DNA of 64,000 bases. Source: Paenibacillus nasutitermitis. GTDB lineage: Bacteria > Bacillota > Bacilli > Paenibacillales > Paenibacillaceae. The position numbers were made by a program, and so were the translations under genes. Under the pieces are notes generated by a model. It searched no databases. It was not told where the DNA came from and saw only the letters and a program-made list of their open reading frames with translations. This document shows positions 25,876 through 34,314 of the stretch, piece by piece (position 1 is the first letter of the stretch; each line of letters starts with the position of its first letter). The stretch spans positions 40,580-104,579 of the forward strand of contig NZ_BMHP01000011.1 of NCBI RefSeq assembly GCF_014641075.1, in the 5' to 3' direction.

Positions 25876-26238
25876 ATGAGTGAAAAGTTTTGGTTAGTGG
25901 TACAGTACCCTCTAAAAAGTGCAGCAGGCAGCCAACGTGACCACTGGTTAAGAGATAAAGTCATGGAATACTTGGAGATAGCTCTAACAGATGCTAACTT
26001 AGGCTATGTTGATGGCTTTGATCTGGGGAAATGCATTTCCGATCCGAAAAAATATGCTCTTAATATATTTTGTGTTATTACGGATGAAGAACAGAGTATA
26101 GCTCTGGTAAAAAGAATTTTAAGGGATAGCAGGCTTGATTATACTCGTATAAAAATTGCTACATTGCCCGATGGAAAAGAAGAACCGTATACTTTGAAAT
26201 ATTCTTATAAAAAGGGTGTTACCAAATTTTCACTGTAG
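25876..26238 (+). CDS. Unknown 120-residue protein, copy B
   Basis: Same length and same frame as copies A and C, beginning MSEKFWLVVQYPLKSAAGSQ. Differences are scattered substitutions (for example DLGKCIS for DMGKCIS, LPDGKEEPYTLKYSYKKG near the end). The bases just before it (ACCTGTAAATTGGCTGGTGAATCTGA) are shared with copy C but not with copy A, where a retropepsin fragment overlaps. About 30 bases after its stop begins a tmRNA 3'-end-like repeat. Function unknown; conservation of three full-length frames argues that it is expressed and useful to the cell or to the element carrying it. Confidence 0.75.
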   Translation: MSEKFWLVVQYPLKSAAGSQRDHWLRDKVMEYLEIALTDANLGYVDGFDLGKCISDPKKYALNIFCVITDEEQSIALVKRILRDSRLDYTRIKIATLPDGKEEPYTLKYSYKKGVTKFSL

Positions 26239-26266
26239 CATAGTAGTGTGTTGGTCGTGTTTCGAA

Positions 26267-26338
26267 TTGCAGCTGCACCCGTAGAAGCACATGCGGCGTT
26301 GTCTTTCGGACAGGGGTTCGACTCCCATTGCCTCCACT
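26267..26338 (+). repeat. tmRNA (ssrA) 3'-end copy B
   Basis: Contains GCAGCTGCACCCGTAGAAG, TTTCGGACAGGGG, TTCGACT and GCCTCCACTA, nearly the same as copy A. The T stem is damaged (AGGGG against CCCAT) and one extra T lies before TTCGGAC, so it cannot be functional RNA. Confidence 0.72.
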
Positions 26339-26347
26339 ATGTAAAGC

Positions 26348-26372
26348 CCGACCTCATGCGGTCGGTTTTTTT
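26348..26372 (+). terminator. Terminator after tmRNA-like copy B
   Basis: CCGACC / GGTCGG stem around TCATGC, then seven T's. The stem and loop are as in copy A. Confidence 0.8.
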
Positions 26373-26386
26373 GCTTTTTCTGTGGT

Positions 26387-26581
26387 TCAAAAAATACTTT
26401 GCGAAGATTTCTTGAATATCGTCTCCAAACGCTGATACTGGCGCATCTGGTAATGCCAGCCCTGAAGCTTCAACGGGAGTTGGCTGCTTGGTTTCTTTTT
26501 TCTTGGATTGATTTTCTTTGGTTTTAGATTTTCTATACCTCGTTCGTCAGGAGTCTTCTTCCATAAAACGGCTGTAATCAC
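26387..26581 (-). CDS. Possible 64-residue protein in the repeat cassette
   Basis: GTG start inside the long palindrome; reads ITAVLWKKTPDERGIENLKP and ends GWHYQMRQYQRLETIFKKSS. The copy at 61092-61250 keeps this frame (WKKTLDERGIEDLKP and GWHYQMRQYRR) despite an indel between the two conserved parts, which suggests coding. There is no clear ribosome binding site and I recognise no family. It lies downstream of nothing obvious and convergent with the 120-residue gene. Confidence 0.3.
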   Translation of the reverse strand: MITAVLWKKTPDERGIENLKPKKINPRKKKPSSQLPLKLQGWHYQMRQYQRLETIFKKSSQSIF

Positions 26582-26624
26582 ACACGAAAAGTTCCGTTCC
26601 TAGTGGAACGGAACTTTTCGTGTG
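26581..26624. terminator. Perfect 20-base palindrome, likely bidirectional terminator
   Basis: CACACGAAAAGTTCCGTTCC (26581-26600) is followed by TAGT and its exact reverse complement (26605-26624). It separates the collagen-like gene (-) from the small ORF. The copy at 61254-61299 carries substitutions; copy A at 13 kb retains only CCTAGTGGAAC. Confidence 0.65.
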
Positions 26625-26629
26625 TTCAT

Positions 26630-26935
26630 CTAGAAGCATGTAAAGGATTGAATGGACTGCAAGCTCAATCCAGTATACACCCAAAACCTTCCGTTCCACT
26701 GAAACCCCGAAACCGAGGTGCGCCCTACGAAAACCGGGTAAAACCAGAATTGGTTTCTATTCACAAGCCAAACGTACGTATTCCGAAATAAACAACCGGC
26801 AATCGCTCCCGGGTCGACAGCAAGAGGCGAAACTGCAGGTTGCTGAGGAATGAATCCCGGGGGAGGTGAGCTGGGTCCCATGGATCCCGGCTGCCCTGGG
26901 AATCCTGGGGGACTTGGAGGTGGAAAAAATGACAT
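26630..26935 (-). CDS. Short collagen-like protein, copy B
   Basis: 101 residues. AAGGAG lies eight bases before ATG 26935. Apart from the collagen-like tract, which reads GFPGQPGSMGPSSPPPG and is one Gly-X-Y unit shorter than in copy A, it is nearly identical to copy A, including PGAIAGCLFRNTYVWLVN and the Cys near the C-terminus (SFTCF). A sigma-E/K-like -10 is upstream. It is divergent from the prolyl 4-hydroxylase gene at 27225, whose enzyme family can hydroxylate prolines in Gly-X-Y sequences, so the two may be functionally linked (inferred). Confidence 0.77.
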   Translation of the reverse strand: MSFFPPPSPPGFPGQPGSMGPSSPPPGFIPQQPAVSPLAVDPGAIAGCLFRNTYVWLVNRNQFWFYPVFVGRTSVSGFQWNGRFWVYTGLSLQSIQSFTCF

Positions 26936-26966
26936 GATCGTCACTCCTTATTTGATGGGCCAAAAT

Positions 26967-26974
26967 ATTGTATG
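26967..26974 (-). promoter_or_regulatory. Sporulation-type -10 element of collagen-like copy B
   Basis: Minus strand reads CATACAAT as in copy A. Flanking 60 bases are conserved between the copies, including the whole -35 region. Confidence 0.4.
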
Positions 26975-27134
26975 TAGGAGCGGAGATAAGTGAATGGGCG
27001 TATTCAATATTTTTCTAATAGCCTTGATCACCTATGAGATCGGTTACTCAATTAATAGGTAGCCTCCTACCCGATGTTAAAAAATTTCGTTTCGATACTC
27101 TCTTAGCTTCCGCATACACCAAAAAGTTTGATTA

Positions 27135-27172
27135 TTTTGATTATTCTGAATTAATCGAGTAAATAATCAGAA
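27135..27172. promoter_or_regulatory. Inverted repeat upstream of the prolyl 4-hydroxylase gene
   Basis: TTTTGATTATT (27135) and AATAATCAGAAA (27161) form an inverted repeat spanning an AT-rich core, within 60 bases of the start codon. The left arm is also tandemly repeated (GATTATTTTGATTATT). It could be an operator or part of the promoter. No consensus protein is assigned. Confidence 0.3.
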
Positions 27173-27224
27173 AGTATGGTATGGTATTTTTTGGTGAATG
27201 TCATACTATAGGGGCTATATAAGG

Positions 27225-27872
27225 ATGATCGAGGATACGACAAAGAAAGAGCGGACGATATTTGATCATGTTGGAAATACGATCAAGACAGAAGATCGAG
27301 AGATTCGTATTCTTGCCAAGTATGAGGAGCCATTGGTTGTCGTACTAGGAAATGTGCTTAGCGATGAGGAATGCGATGAGCTAATCAAACACTCCAGGGA
27401 ACAATTGCAACGATCAAAAATCGGTGGAGATCATGCAGTCAATCAAATTAGAACAAGCAGTGGGGTGTTCTGCGAGGAGAATGAGACGATTACAAGAATC
27501 GAGAAGCGATTCTCTCAAATTATGAATATTCCGATCGAGCATGGTGACGGCCTGCAAGTTCTGCTGTATACCCCTGGCCAAGAGTATCAACCTCATTATG
27601 ATTTCTTCGCAGAAACGAGTCGAGCAAGTGCTAACAATCGAATTAGTACGCTCGTGATGTATTTGAATGATGTGGAAGAAGGCGGTGAAACAGCGTTCCC
27701 CTTGCTTAATATCTCCGTTTTTCCTAACAAAGGCATGGCAGTCTACTTTGAGTATTTCTACAGCAATCATGAATTAAACGATTTTACCTTGCATGCAGGT
27801 ACACCAGTGATTAAAGGGGAAAAGTGGATCGCAACGATGTGGATGAGAAGACAAGTTCTTCGTTTATCCTAG
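27225..27872 (+). CDS. Prolyl 4-hydroxylase, 2-oxoglutarate/Fe(II) dioxygenase
   Basis: 215 residues from ATG 27225; GGGG lies ten bases upstream, and residue 1 aligns with the start of the family (an alternative ATG is at 27198). It closely resembles the Bacillus anthracis collagen-type P4H: TIFDHVGNTIKTEDREI, VLGNVLSDEECDELI, and NNRISTLVMYLNDVEEGGET. Catalytic residues as counted: His124, Asp126 (YQPHYDFF), His190 (TLHAGTP) bind Fe(II), and Lys200 (KGEKW) binds 2-oxoglutarate. It hydroxylates proline in peptides, using O2 and 2-oxoglutarate. The adjacent divergent collagen-like gene offers an obvious Gly-X-Y substrate. A strong terminator follows. Confidence 0.93.
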   Translation: MIEDTTKKERTIFDHVGNTIKTEDREIRILAKYEEPLVVVLGNVLSDEECDELIKHSREQLQRSKIGGDHAVNQIRTSSGVFCEENETITRIEKRFSQIMNIPIEHGDGLQVLLYTPGQEYQPHYDFFAETSRASANNRISTLVMYLNDVEEGGETAFPLLNISVFPNKGMAVYFEYFYSNHELNDFTLHAGTPVIKGEKWIATMWMRRQVLRLS

Positions 27873-27904
27873 GTCAGGTTGTTTATTCATTCTTTTATCT
27901 CTTA

Positions 27905-27933
27905 AAAGCGACCGTGTGGTAGGTCGCTTTTTT
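27905..27933 (+). terminator. Rho-independent terminator of the prolyl hydroxylase gene
   Basis: AAAGCGACC / GGTCGCTTT stem with a TTTTTT tail. Confidence 0.9.
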
Positions 27934-28173
27934 GCGTTAAACGAGAATATTTTCATTAAGTTTTATGTTGTTGCGGCGGACAGAACACCATGGCGAACCA
28001 GTGTGCAGCAGGGATAGGGGCGCTGCACTCCCTTTCTTTCAGCGGTCATTTTAAACGTTAATGCCCGGAGCAAACTTAGTAATCTGTAATAAAGTATTGC
28101 AGCATTCCAAGTTTTTATAGTAGTATTTTATATATGGACAACAATTTTATAATAAGGAAATGGCGGTGAAGTT

Positions 28174-28950
28174 TTGACGGAAGAGATTAAGCAGTCGGGG
28201 ACCGTGAAATCCGCGGACCGGGTTTTGGATATCATCGAATTGCTTGCCTCAGAACAAGAGCCTATGAACCTGACAGAAATTTCAAGAGCTTTGGCTATGC
28301 CCACAAGCAGCATATACAAGATCATTAAAAACCTGCTGGCTAGAGGTTATCTTGAATCCGACGAGCAGGAGAAGCAGTTCAGGCTTGGATATAAAATATT
28401 GGAGGTAGGCACTAAATATACTCAAAATACGAATTTGGTTAACGAATTCCAATATGTTTCGCAGCGCATCGTTAGTGAGATTAATGAGGCTGTTTATTTG
28501 TCTATCCGCAACGGCAAGAACGTTCTCTATATAGCGGAAAAACAAAGCCTGCAGCCCATCCGTTTTGTCTCCCACTTGGGCATGCAGTTGCCCATGCATG
28601 CGACTGCGATGGGGAAAATGCTGCTCAGTCAGCTATCCGATGCAGAAATTGAGCAATTGTACCCCGAGGAAGAGTTAGGGACTTTAACAGAAAATACCAT
28701 TCATGAGCGTTCTTCTTTAATTAAAGAGGTTTCACAGATTCGGGAGGAGAAGCTGGCATACAGTCGTTCGGAATCTGTTCAGGGCGTGCATTGCATCGCT
28801 GTGGGCATAAAGAATTCCAAGGGTCAGATCGTGGCTGCTATGAGTATATCCATCCCGCAATCGCGAGTGACGGATTCTTTATGGGATAAAGTGAAGGAAC
28901 TTCTTACGCAGGCAGCCAAAGAGCTGAGCTATAAAATCTATTTTCAATAA
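28174..28950 (+). CDS. IclR family transcriptional regulator
   Basis: 258 residues, TTG start with GGCGGTG upstream. N-terminal winged HTH (about 12-75: SADRVLDIIELLASEQEPMN, LTEISRALAMPTSSIYKII) and a C-terminal effector domain (GMQLPMHATAMGKMLLS, and VQGVHCIAVGIKNSKGQIVA), the standard IclR layout. IclR proteins bind small-molecule effectors, commonly intermediates of the catabolic route that they control. It immediately precedes, in the same direction, the importer and enzyme operon 29105-39394, of which it is the probable regulator. Only 154 bases separate them, with a good promoter inside. Confidence 0.92.
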   Translation: MTEEIKQSGTVKSADRVLDIIELLASEQEPMNLTEISRALAMPTSSIYKIIKNLLARGYLESDEQEKQFRLGYKILEVGTKYTQNTNLVNEFQYVSQRIVSEINEAVYLSIRNGKNVLYIAEKQSLQPIRFVSHLGMQLPMHATAMGKMLLSQLSDAEIEQLYPEEELGTLTENTIHERSSLIKEVSQIREEKLAYSRSESVQGVHCIAVGIKNSKGQIVAAMSISIPQSRVTDSLWDKVKELLTQAAKELSYKIYFQ

Positions 28951-28978
28951 TTATATTTCCTAATGGAAAATATTTTTC

Positions 28979-29007
28979 TTGATATAAAAAAATAGTTGTG
29001 ATATCTT
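28979..29007 (+). promoter_or_regulatory. Candidate sigma-A promoter of the catabolic operon
   Basis: TTGATA (28979) and TATCTT (29002) with 17-base spacing. Downstream, GTTATC and GATAAC (about 29013-29046) form a spaced inverted repeat, a possible IclR operator. Confidence 0.45.
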
Positions 29008-29104
29008 TTAGATGTTATCATCTATGACATTGCTTTTTCGTTGATAACGAGAAGCGGCATAGAAGCGCATCTTTTTTTTTATTATACCATTGGGGGGACT
29101 TGAA

Positions 29105-30523
29105 ATGCATCATGGGACAAGCGGAAGTGGTAAATTGAAAGGTGAAAGTTTCAAACAGGTAACGCGAAGCAGCTCGAAAGCAAAAATGGTGTCAGGTTTC
29201 ATTACATTGGCTTTACTCTGTACGACCATTTTGGGCTGTTCCAATAACGCCAATAACAACGCAGCAGGTTCTGGATCAAGTCCGGACGCTTCTGCTGAAG
29301 GCGCTAACAAGTACGATGGTGTTAAGCTTACGCACATCTCCATGTCGGGCTCCAATCGGCCGGAAGCCTACAAGGAATTTGCTAAAGCGTTCAAGGAAGA
29401 AACGGGTGCTGAAGTAGAGATTATAGATGCGCCGTGGGATCAATTACACGACAAAATTATTAACGATATTATTTCACAATCGGGATCTTACGATGTTATG
29501 GATGTGGATAGCGGATGGGATGGCGAGATGGCCAGTCAGTTCGAGTTATTGGATCCGTATATAGAAAAGAACAAGATGGACATGAGCGATCTGCTGCCCA
29601 TTTTCGCTAAAGCAGTAGGTGTCAGCTCCATTACGAGCGGGAAACGTTATGGCTTGCCTGTAACGGGCTCGGGCATCGCGCTTTTCTACAACAAGGAAAT
29701 TCTGGAGAAGCTTAACCTGCAGCCACCGGCTACATGGGATGACTTGCTCGCGATGCTTCCCAAGTTGAAAGAGGGCGGAGTGACCCCGTTCACTTCAGCG
29801 GGGGTTAACATCCAACTGCCGAAGATGTTCTACGCAGCCTATGCTCCTCAAGGTAAGCCGTTGTTCGATAAGGATTTCAATCCGCTATTTAACGGACCTG
29901 AGGGAATCGAAGCGATCAATCGGCTTAAGACGTTGTATTCCTATGCGCCCAAAGGATATCTATCCATGGATAACCCGGATGCGAATGTTCCTTTCATGAA
30001 TGGTGAAGCTGCGATTCAGATCGCTTGGCCATTGTTCATTCTCAAGGAACTGGATGATCCGAATAAATCGAAGATTGTAGGTAAATGGGGTGTAACGGTT
30101 GCGCCAGGACCAGGTAACATCGCACCTTGGTATACCGCAATTTCCAAGCTGTCCAAAAACAAGGATGCAGCCTTCGAATGGATGCAGTTTATACAGTCCA
30201 GTGAGAATGCCAAGAAACTAATGCTGGATTATAACAACTACTCGGTATGGAATTCTATCTGGTCGGATGAAGAAGTCAAGTCGAAAGTACCAGCTGCTGA
30301 AGTTGTTAAAGAAGCCAATAACGCTTCCTTCTTCCCGACTTTCTTCCAGCATCCGAAGGGCATTGAATGGTTCTCAAATTCCGGAGGCTTCCTGTCGGCG
30401 GCTATCTTTGGCCAGACGACACCAGAAGCTGCGCTCAAGCAAATGGAAGACGACTGGAACAAGCTTAAAGCAAATTCAAAGATTCCTGAAGGGTTGATAT
30501 ACGAAGAACTGTCTGCTGAATAA
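29105..30523 (+). CDS. Extracellular solute-binding lipoprotein (family 1)
   Basis: About 472 residues. ATG 29105 has GGGGGG seven bases upstream; a later in-frame ATG (29186) would give a more usual signal peptide length. Lipobox TILGC, then an Asn/Ala/Ser linker. The body is MalE/UgpB-like: AYKEFAKAFKEETGAEVEII, YDVMDVDSGWDGEMASQFELL, RYGLPVTGSGIALFYNKEIL and PATWDDLLAML. It is the receptor of the importer encoded by the next two genes. The companion enzymes are not glycosidases, so the ligand may be an amino-acid derivative, amino sugar or small conjugate rather than a plain sugar (inferred). Confidence 0.92.
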   Translation: MHHGTSGSGKLKGESFKQVTRSSSKAKMVSGFITLALLCTTILGCSNNANNNAAGSGSSPDASAEGANKYDGVKLTHISMSGSNRPEAYKEFAKAFKEETGAEVEIIDAPWDQLHDKIINDIISQSGSYDVMDVDSGWDGEMASQFELLDPYIEKNKMDMSDLLPIFAKAVGVSSITSGKRYGLPVTGSGIALFYNKEILEKLNLQPPATWDDLLAMLPKLKEGGVTPFTSAGVNIQLPKMFYAAYAPQGKPLFDKDFNPLFNGPEGIEAINRLKTLYSYAPKGYLSMDNPDANVPFMNGEAAIQIAWPLFILKELDDPNKSKIVGKWGVTVAPGPGNIAPWYTAISKLSKNKDAAFEWMQFIQSSENAKKLMLDYNNYSVWNSIWSDEEVKSKVPAAEVVKEANNASFFPTFFQHPKGIEWFSNSGGFLSAAIFGQTTPEAALKQMEDDWNKLKANSKIPEGLIYEELSAE

Positions 30524-30540
30524 ATTTATATTTCTAAAAG

Positions 30541-30578
30541 CCTTCATCCTGTCCGCATAGAGATGGCCGGGATGAAGG
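30541..30578 (+). other. Intercistronic hairpin after the binding-protein gene
   Basis: CCTTCATCC (30541) pairs with GGATGAAGG (30570). No T-tract follows. Such hairpins after binding-protein genes typically stabilise the upstream message or cause partial termination. Confidence 0.6.
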
Positions 30579-30617
30579 TATCTCAATATCGATACCGACA
30601 AAGGCGGTCCAGATGAT

Positions 30618-31523
30618 ATGAACAACTTGAAGACCGACGCAAGAGATAGAATGACAGCATGGCTGTTCTTATTTCCAGGTTTATTAATCTTGCTGTTTAG
30701 CTATGTATATCCGCTCCTTTATTCGCTCAAATTGAGTTTCTCTTCCTGGGATATGCTGGATTTAAGTTCCAGCATGCAATGGAATGGATTTGGAAACTAC
30801 GTAAGAGTACTCTCAGAGCCAAAGTTTTTAGATAGCTTGGTCCGTACCTTGTTATTTGCTGGTGGAGCGCTATTTCTGCAGATTTTCCTGGGAATGGTCA
30901 CCGCACTTTGGGCGACAAACGAGAATTTGAGCTCCCGGTTCACCCGTATTGTTCGAGGTATGATACTTGCTCCGATGATTATTTCTCCCATTGTAGCAGG
31001 GATTCTGTGGAGAATTCTCTATAGCGTAGAGTATGGGCCCATCAATGCTGTTCTGGGCTGGTTCGGAATTGAGCAGCGGCTATGGATTGCGGATCAAGGT
31101 TCGGCTCTGTTCTCTGTGATGCTTGTAGAAGTGTGGGCGAATACATCGTTCGTGACGATTATTCTGGTCGGGGCGCTGCTATCTATGTCACACGAGCCTA
31201 ATCAAGCGGCCCAAGTAGATGGAGCTAACACATGGCAGACGTTCTACCATGTCACGCTGCCACAGTTGAAGCCTGTGTTGATGATTGTTGCTTTACTGAG
31301 AATAATGGATCTTTTTAAGGGTTTTGATTTCATCTATTCCATGACCTATGGTGGCCCTGGAGACAGCACTGAGGTCCTTACGATGTTTATTTACAAACAA
31401 GGCATTAAATTTTTGGACATGACGGGAGCCGCGGCTTCATCCTGGGTGCTGATGATTTTGCTGATGCCGTTCTCCATCTATTTACTGCGTAAAACGCTTG
31501 CGTCGGATAGCCAGAATGGATAA
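30618..31523 (+). CDS. ABC transporter permease, MalF type
   Basis: 301 residues with six membrane segments starting WLFLFPGLLILLFSYVYPLLYSL. The EAA loop reads EPNQAAQVDGANTWQTFYHVTLPQLKPV. First of two adjacent permease genes following the hairpin. Start ATG 30618 with AGGCGG upstream. A heterodimer with the next protein is expected; the ATPase is encoded elsewhere. Confidence 0.93.
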   Translation: MNNLKTDARDRMTAWLFLFPGLLILLFSYVYPLLYSLKLSFSSWDMLDLSSSMQWNGFGNYVRVLSEPKFLDSLVRTLLFAGGALFLQIFLGMVTALWATNENLSSRFTRIVRGMILAPMIISPIVAGILWRILYSVEYGPINAVLGWFGIEQRLWIADQGSALFSVMLVEVWANTSFVTIILVGALLSMSHEPNQAAQVDGANTWQTFYHVTLPQLKPVLMIVALLRIMDLFKGFDFIYSMTYGGPGDSTEVLTMFIYKQGIKFLDMTGAAASSWVLMILLMPFSIYLLRKTLASDSQNG

Positions 31524-31556
31524 CTGGTGATTTCAACCGCAGAAAGAGGAATGCTC

Positions 31557-32393
31557 ATGAAATCGATTCACAGGCGATTAACGAATATGTTCGGCTATGT
31601 CTATCTCAGCGTTGTCGTCATCATAGCCGTGTTTCCAATATACTGGTTGTTTCTAACTGCCTTTAAGCATGAGAAGGATTGGTCAACTAAACCTCCTGTT
31701 TTCTTTACGAGTAATCTTACACTTAAGCATTTCGAGAAGGTGTTCGCAGACCCTCAGGTGGTTCATGCCTTGTCCAATACCATTATCGTAGCCGTATCCG
31801 GTACTTTACTGGCGGTGTTATTCGGAGCGATGGCTGCTTATCCTCTAGCCAGAATTCATCTGGGCCGCTATGTGAATTCAACGCTTCTGACGGGGATATT
31901 ACTGACGAGACTTTTTCCATTCGTAACGCTTGTATTTCCTTATTTCCTCATTATTCGGAACTTTCGGATGATGGACACATTAACGGCGTTAATTATTTCT
32001 GATGCGGCTATGTTCTTTCCTTTCGCCGTATGGATGATGGTTGGATTCTATCAAGGCATTCCAAGAGAGATGGAAGAAGCGGCGATGATCGATGGCTGCA
32101 GCATTTGGCAAAGGTTTAGGAAGATTGTGCTTCCGGTATCTATTAATGGTTTATCCGTAACGGCGATTCTCGTCTTTATGGCGGCATGGAACGAGTTTTT
32201 ATATGCCGTGACGTTTAGTAATAATGAAGCGAAGACGCTGCCTGTAGTGATTGGTGGTTTTATCTCAGATAAAGGCATCGCATGGGGAGATATGACGGCA
32301 ATCAGCGTTATTTCGATTGTGCCTGTGCTGCTTATCGTTCTACTTGCCCAGAAGCTGCTTGTTCGAGGTATCACGGTAGGCTCCGTGAAATAG
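31557..32393 (+). CDS. ABC transporter permease, MalG type
   Basis: 278 residues from ATG 31557, chosen for AGAGG seven bases upstream; a GTG at 31527 would lack one. Membrane segments begin YVYLSVVVIIAVFPIYWLFL. The EAA loop reads REMEEAAMIDGCSIWQRFRKIVLPVSING, and the end LLVRGITVGSVK is typical. It closes the transport part of the operon, 28 bases before the first enzyme gene. Confidence 0.93.
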   Translation: MKSIHRRLTNMFGYVYLSVVVIIAVFPIYWLFLTAFKHEKDWSTKPPVFFTSNLTLKHFEKVFADPQVVHALSNTIIVAVSGTLLAVLFGAMAAYPLARIHLGRYVNSTLLTGILLTRLFPFVTLVFPYFLIIRNFRMMDTLTALIISDAAMFFPFAVWMMVGFYQGIPREMEEAAMIDGCSIWQRFRKIVLPVSINGLSVTAILVFMAAWNEFLYAVTFSNNEAKTLPVVIGGFISDKGIAWGDMTAISVISIVPVLLIVLLAQKLLVRGITVGSVK

Positions 32394-32420
32394 CCGGTGC
32401 ACAAATGGAGGACAACATTC

Positions 32421-33551
32421 ATGAATGACGCACAACACATTACTGATCAACAGAGTGGAGAGAATGCAACCGGGATTTGGCGGTTTGCCAAGTGGCTTCC
32501 GGCTGTTCCTTCGAATCAGCGGATCACTTTGGGAGAAGGGAATACTCCGCTTGTCGCAAGCCGAAGTCTTGGAAAAGAGCTAGGCTTATCCGCTTTGCAT
32601 TTCAAGCTTGAGGGAGCCAATCCGACGGGTTCCTATAAAGACCGCATTTCTGCGCTCGGTGTATCTTTGGCCTTGACCAAGGGGAAGGTTGGTTGTATCG
32701 GAACCTCGTCGGGTAATGCAGGGGCTTCCGCCGCCGCCTATGCCGCTCGGGCTGGCATTCCTTATTACTTATATGTATTGGAGAATATACTCCAGGCTAA
32801 GATGGTTCAGGCTGCTTTGCATAAAGCATCGATAACTCGAATTCAAGGATTCGGTGTCAGCGCGGAGATCGGGGACCGGGTATTCGAATGGATTGAAGAG
32901 CAAGCGAAGGAACGCAATCTCGAAACGATGATAACGGCGTACAAATATAATGCGAATGCGATGGAAGCCGTCAAGACGATTTCGTTCGAATTGGCACAGC
33001 AGCTGGCATTCTGTCCGGCGCCTGATGCGGTATTCATCCCTGTTGGAGGCGGTGGTTTGTACGCGGGTATCAGCAATGGATTCCGTCATCTTCGACAATT
33101 AGGGCGTATAGATTCGATTCCGCAATTGGCAGCGGTCCAGTCGGCGGGCTGCTCGAACATCGTTCGAGCTTGGACGAATGGCGAAGCCGTACCTGCACCG
33201 GGCGATTCTACTTCTATGATATCTGGATTGCAGGTGCCGAACCCGCCGGATGGAGAGAGGGTATTGGAGTCGCTGATCAGCAAGGAAGGTTTTGGAGTCT
33301 CTGTCAGTGATTCAGACGTGTGGTATTGGCAAGAGAGACTTGCCGCGCAAGAAGGGATCTGGTGCGAACCGGCCGCGGCGTTATCGCTGGCTGGCGTGGC
33401 GGAGGCTGTCAAGGATGGTCGTTTGAAGGCCGGCAGCTCAGCAGTGTGCATTTTAACAGGGGCAGGATATAAGGACGGGGAAAGAGCAGTCGCTATGGCT
33501 GGCGTGCAGGAAAATATACCTCTTGTCGATATTAATCGGTTGGAGAATTAA
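32421..33551 (+). CDS. PLP-dependent threonine synthase/ammonia-lyase-like enzyme
   Basis: 376 residues from ATG 32421 (GGAGG nine bases upstream). Fold type II PLP enzyme: GEGNTPLVASRSLGKELGL, PLP lysine in GSYKDRISALG (Lys73), phosphate loop GTSSGNAGASAAAYAA, and a glycine-rich VPVGGGG-like IPVGGGGLYAGI. The opening matches threonine synthase, but it is shorter, and its operon contains no threonine genes, so a beta-elimination or replacement on another amino acid is more likely (inferred). Such reactions release enamine/imine intermediates, which fits with the RidA gene further down. Annotators would probably label it threonine synthase by homology; I would not trust that substrate. Confidence 0.8.
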   Translation: MNDAQHITDQQSGENATGIWRFAKWLPAVPSNQRITLGEGNTPLVASRSLGKELGLSALHFKLEGANPTGSYKDRISALGVSLALTKGKVGCIGTSSGNAGASAAAYAARAGIPYYLYVLENILQAKMVQAALHKASITRIQGFGVSAEIGDRVFEWIEEQAKERNLETMITAYKYNANAMEAVKTISFELAQQLAFCPAPDAVFIPVGGGGLYAGISNGFRHLRQLGRIDSIPQLAAVQSAGCSNIVRAWTNGEAVPAPGDSTSMISGLQVPNPPDGERVLESLISKEGFGVSVSDSDVWYWQERLAAQEGIWCEPAAALSLAGVAEAVKDGRLKAGSSAVCILTGAGYKDGERAVAMAGVQENIPLVDINRLEN

Positions 33552-33556
33552 AAACG

Positions 33557-34291
33557 ATGAAGATAACAGAACGTGTCTATTTGGTCGGAAGTGGCAAACT
33601 CGGAAGCGGCTTGACCGACGATTACGATTGTAATGTCTATCTGCTGGATGCCGGCGGTATCTATGTTCTAATAGACAGCGGTGCGGGTATTCGACCGGAA
33701 GCTATTCTTCAGGAGATCAGAAAAGATGGGCTGGATCCACAAAAAATCGAGACGATCGTCTTGACCCACGCCCATGCGGATCATTCCGGAGGCGCTGCGG
33801 CACTTAGCCGGATGACGGGTGCTTCGGTCGTCGGATCAAGTGCCACCGCAGCTTTGCTTCGGGACGTCGATGAAGTGGGAATCGGTCTAAAGGCTGCGCG
33901 GCAAGTGGGAATTTATCCGGCTGATTATCGGGTTGAGGCTATTGAAGCGATTCGGGAAGTGCGCATTGGAGAAATACTGATCCTTGGCGACTTAACGTTG
34001 GAGATTGTTCAAACACCAGGGCACAGCGCTGATTCCATCAGTTGCTACATTGAGGAGATTGGGACGATGTTCTGCGGAGACTTATTGTTCGAGGGCGGGC
34101 GGATCGCAATGCAGGTCGCTCCCGATTTCTCTTTGTATGAGTTGGCCCGAAGTGTGGAAATTCTATCAGGTTACGAGATTCATGCGTTAATGCCGGGACA
34201 TTTGTCACCTTTGTTAGGCCAAGACGATATTACATTGCCGCAAGTATTAAAACAATTTCAGGCCTTGCAGATTCCATCAAATCTTGTGTGA
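33557..34291 (+). CDS. Metallo-beta-lactamase fold hydrolase
   Basis: 244 residues. The metal motif LTHAHADHSGG supplies His71, His73, Asp75 and His76; further ligands fit in TPGHSADS (His) and MFCGDLLFEGG (Asp), and LMPGHLSP gives the last His. This glyoxalase II/lactonase-like group hydrolyses thioesters, lactones or similar bonds using two metal ions. It starts six bases after the PLP enzyme gene and overlaps nothing. In this operon it may open a lactone or cyclic intermediate, but the sequence does not say which. Confidence 0.85.
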   Translation: MKITERVYLVGSGKLGSGLTDDYDCNVYLLDAGGIYVLIDSGAGIRPEAILQEIRKDGLDPQKIETIVLTHAHADHSGGAAALSRMTGASVVGSSATAALLRDVDEVGIGLKAARQVGIYPADYRVEAIEAIREVRIGEILILGDLTLEIVQTPGHSADSISCYIEEIGTMFCGDLLFEGGRIAMQVAPDFSLYELARSVEILSGYEIHALMPGHLSPLLGQDDITLPQVLKQFQALQIPSNLV

Positions 34292-34314
34292 AGTTTACTA
34301 TGGGAGGACAGAAA

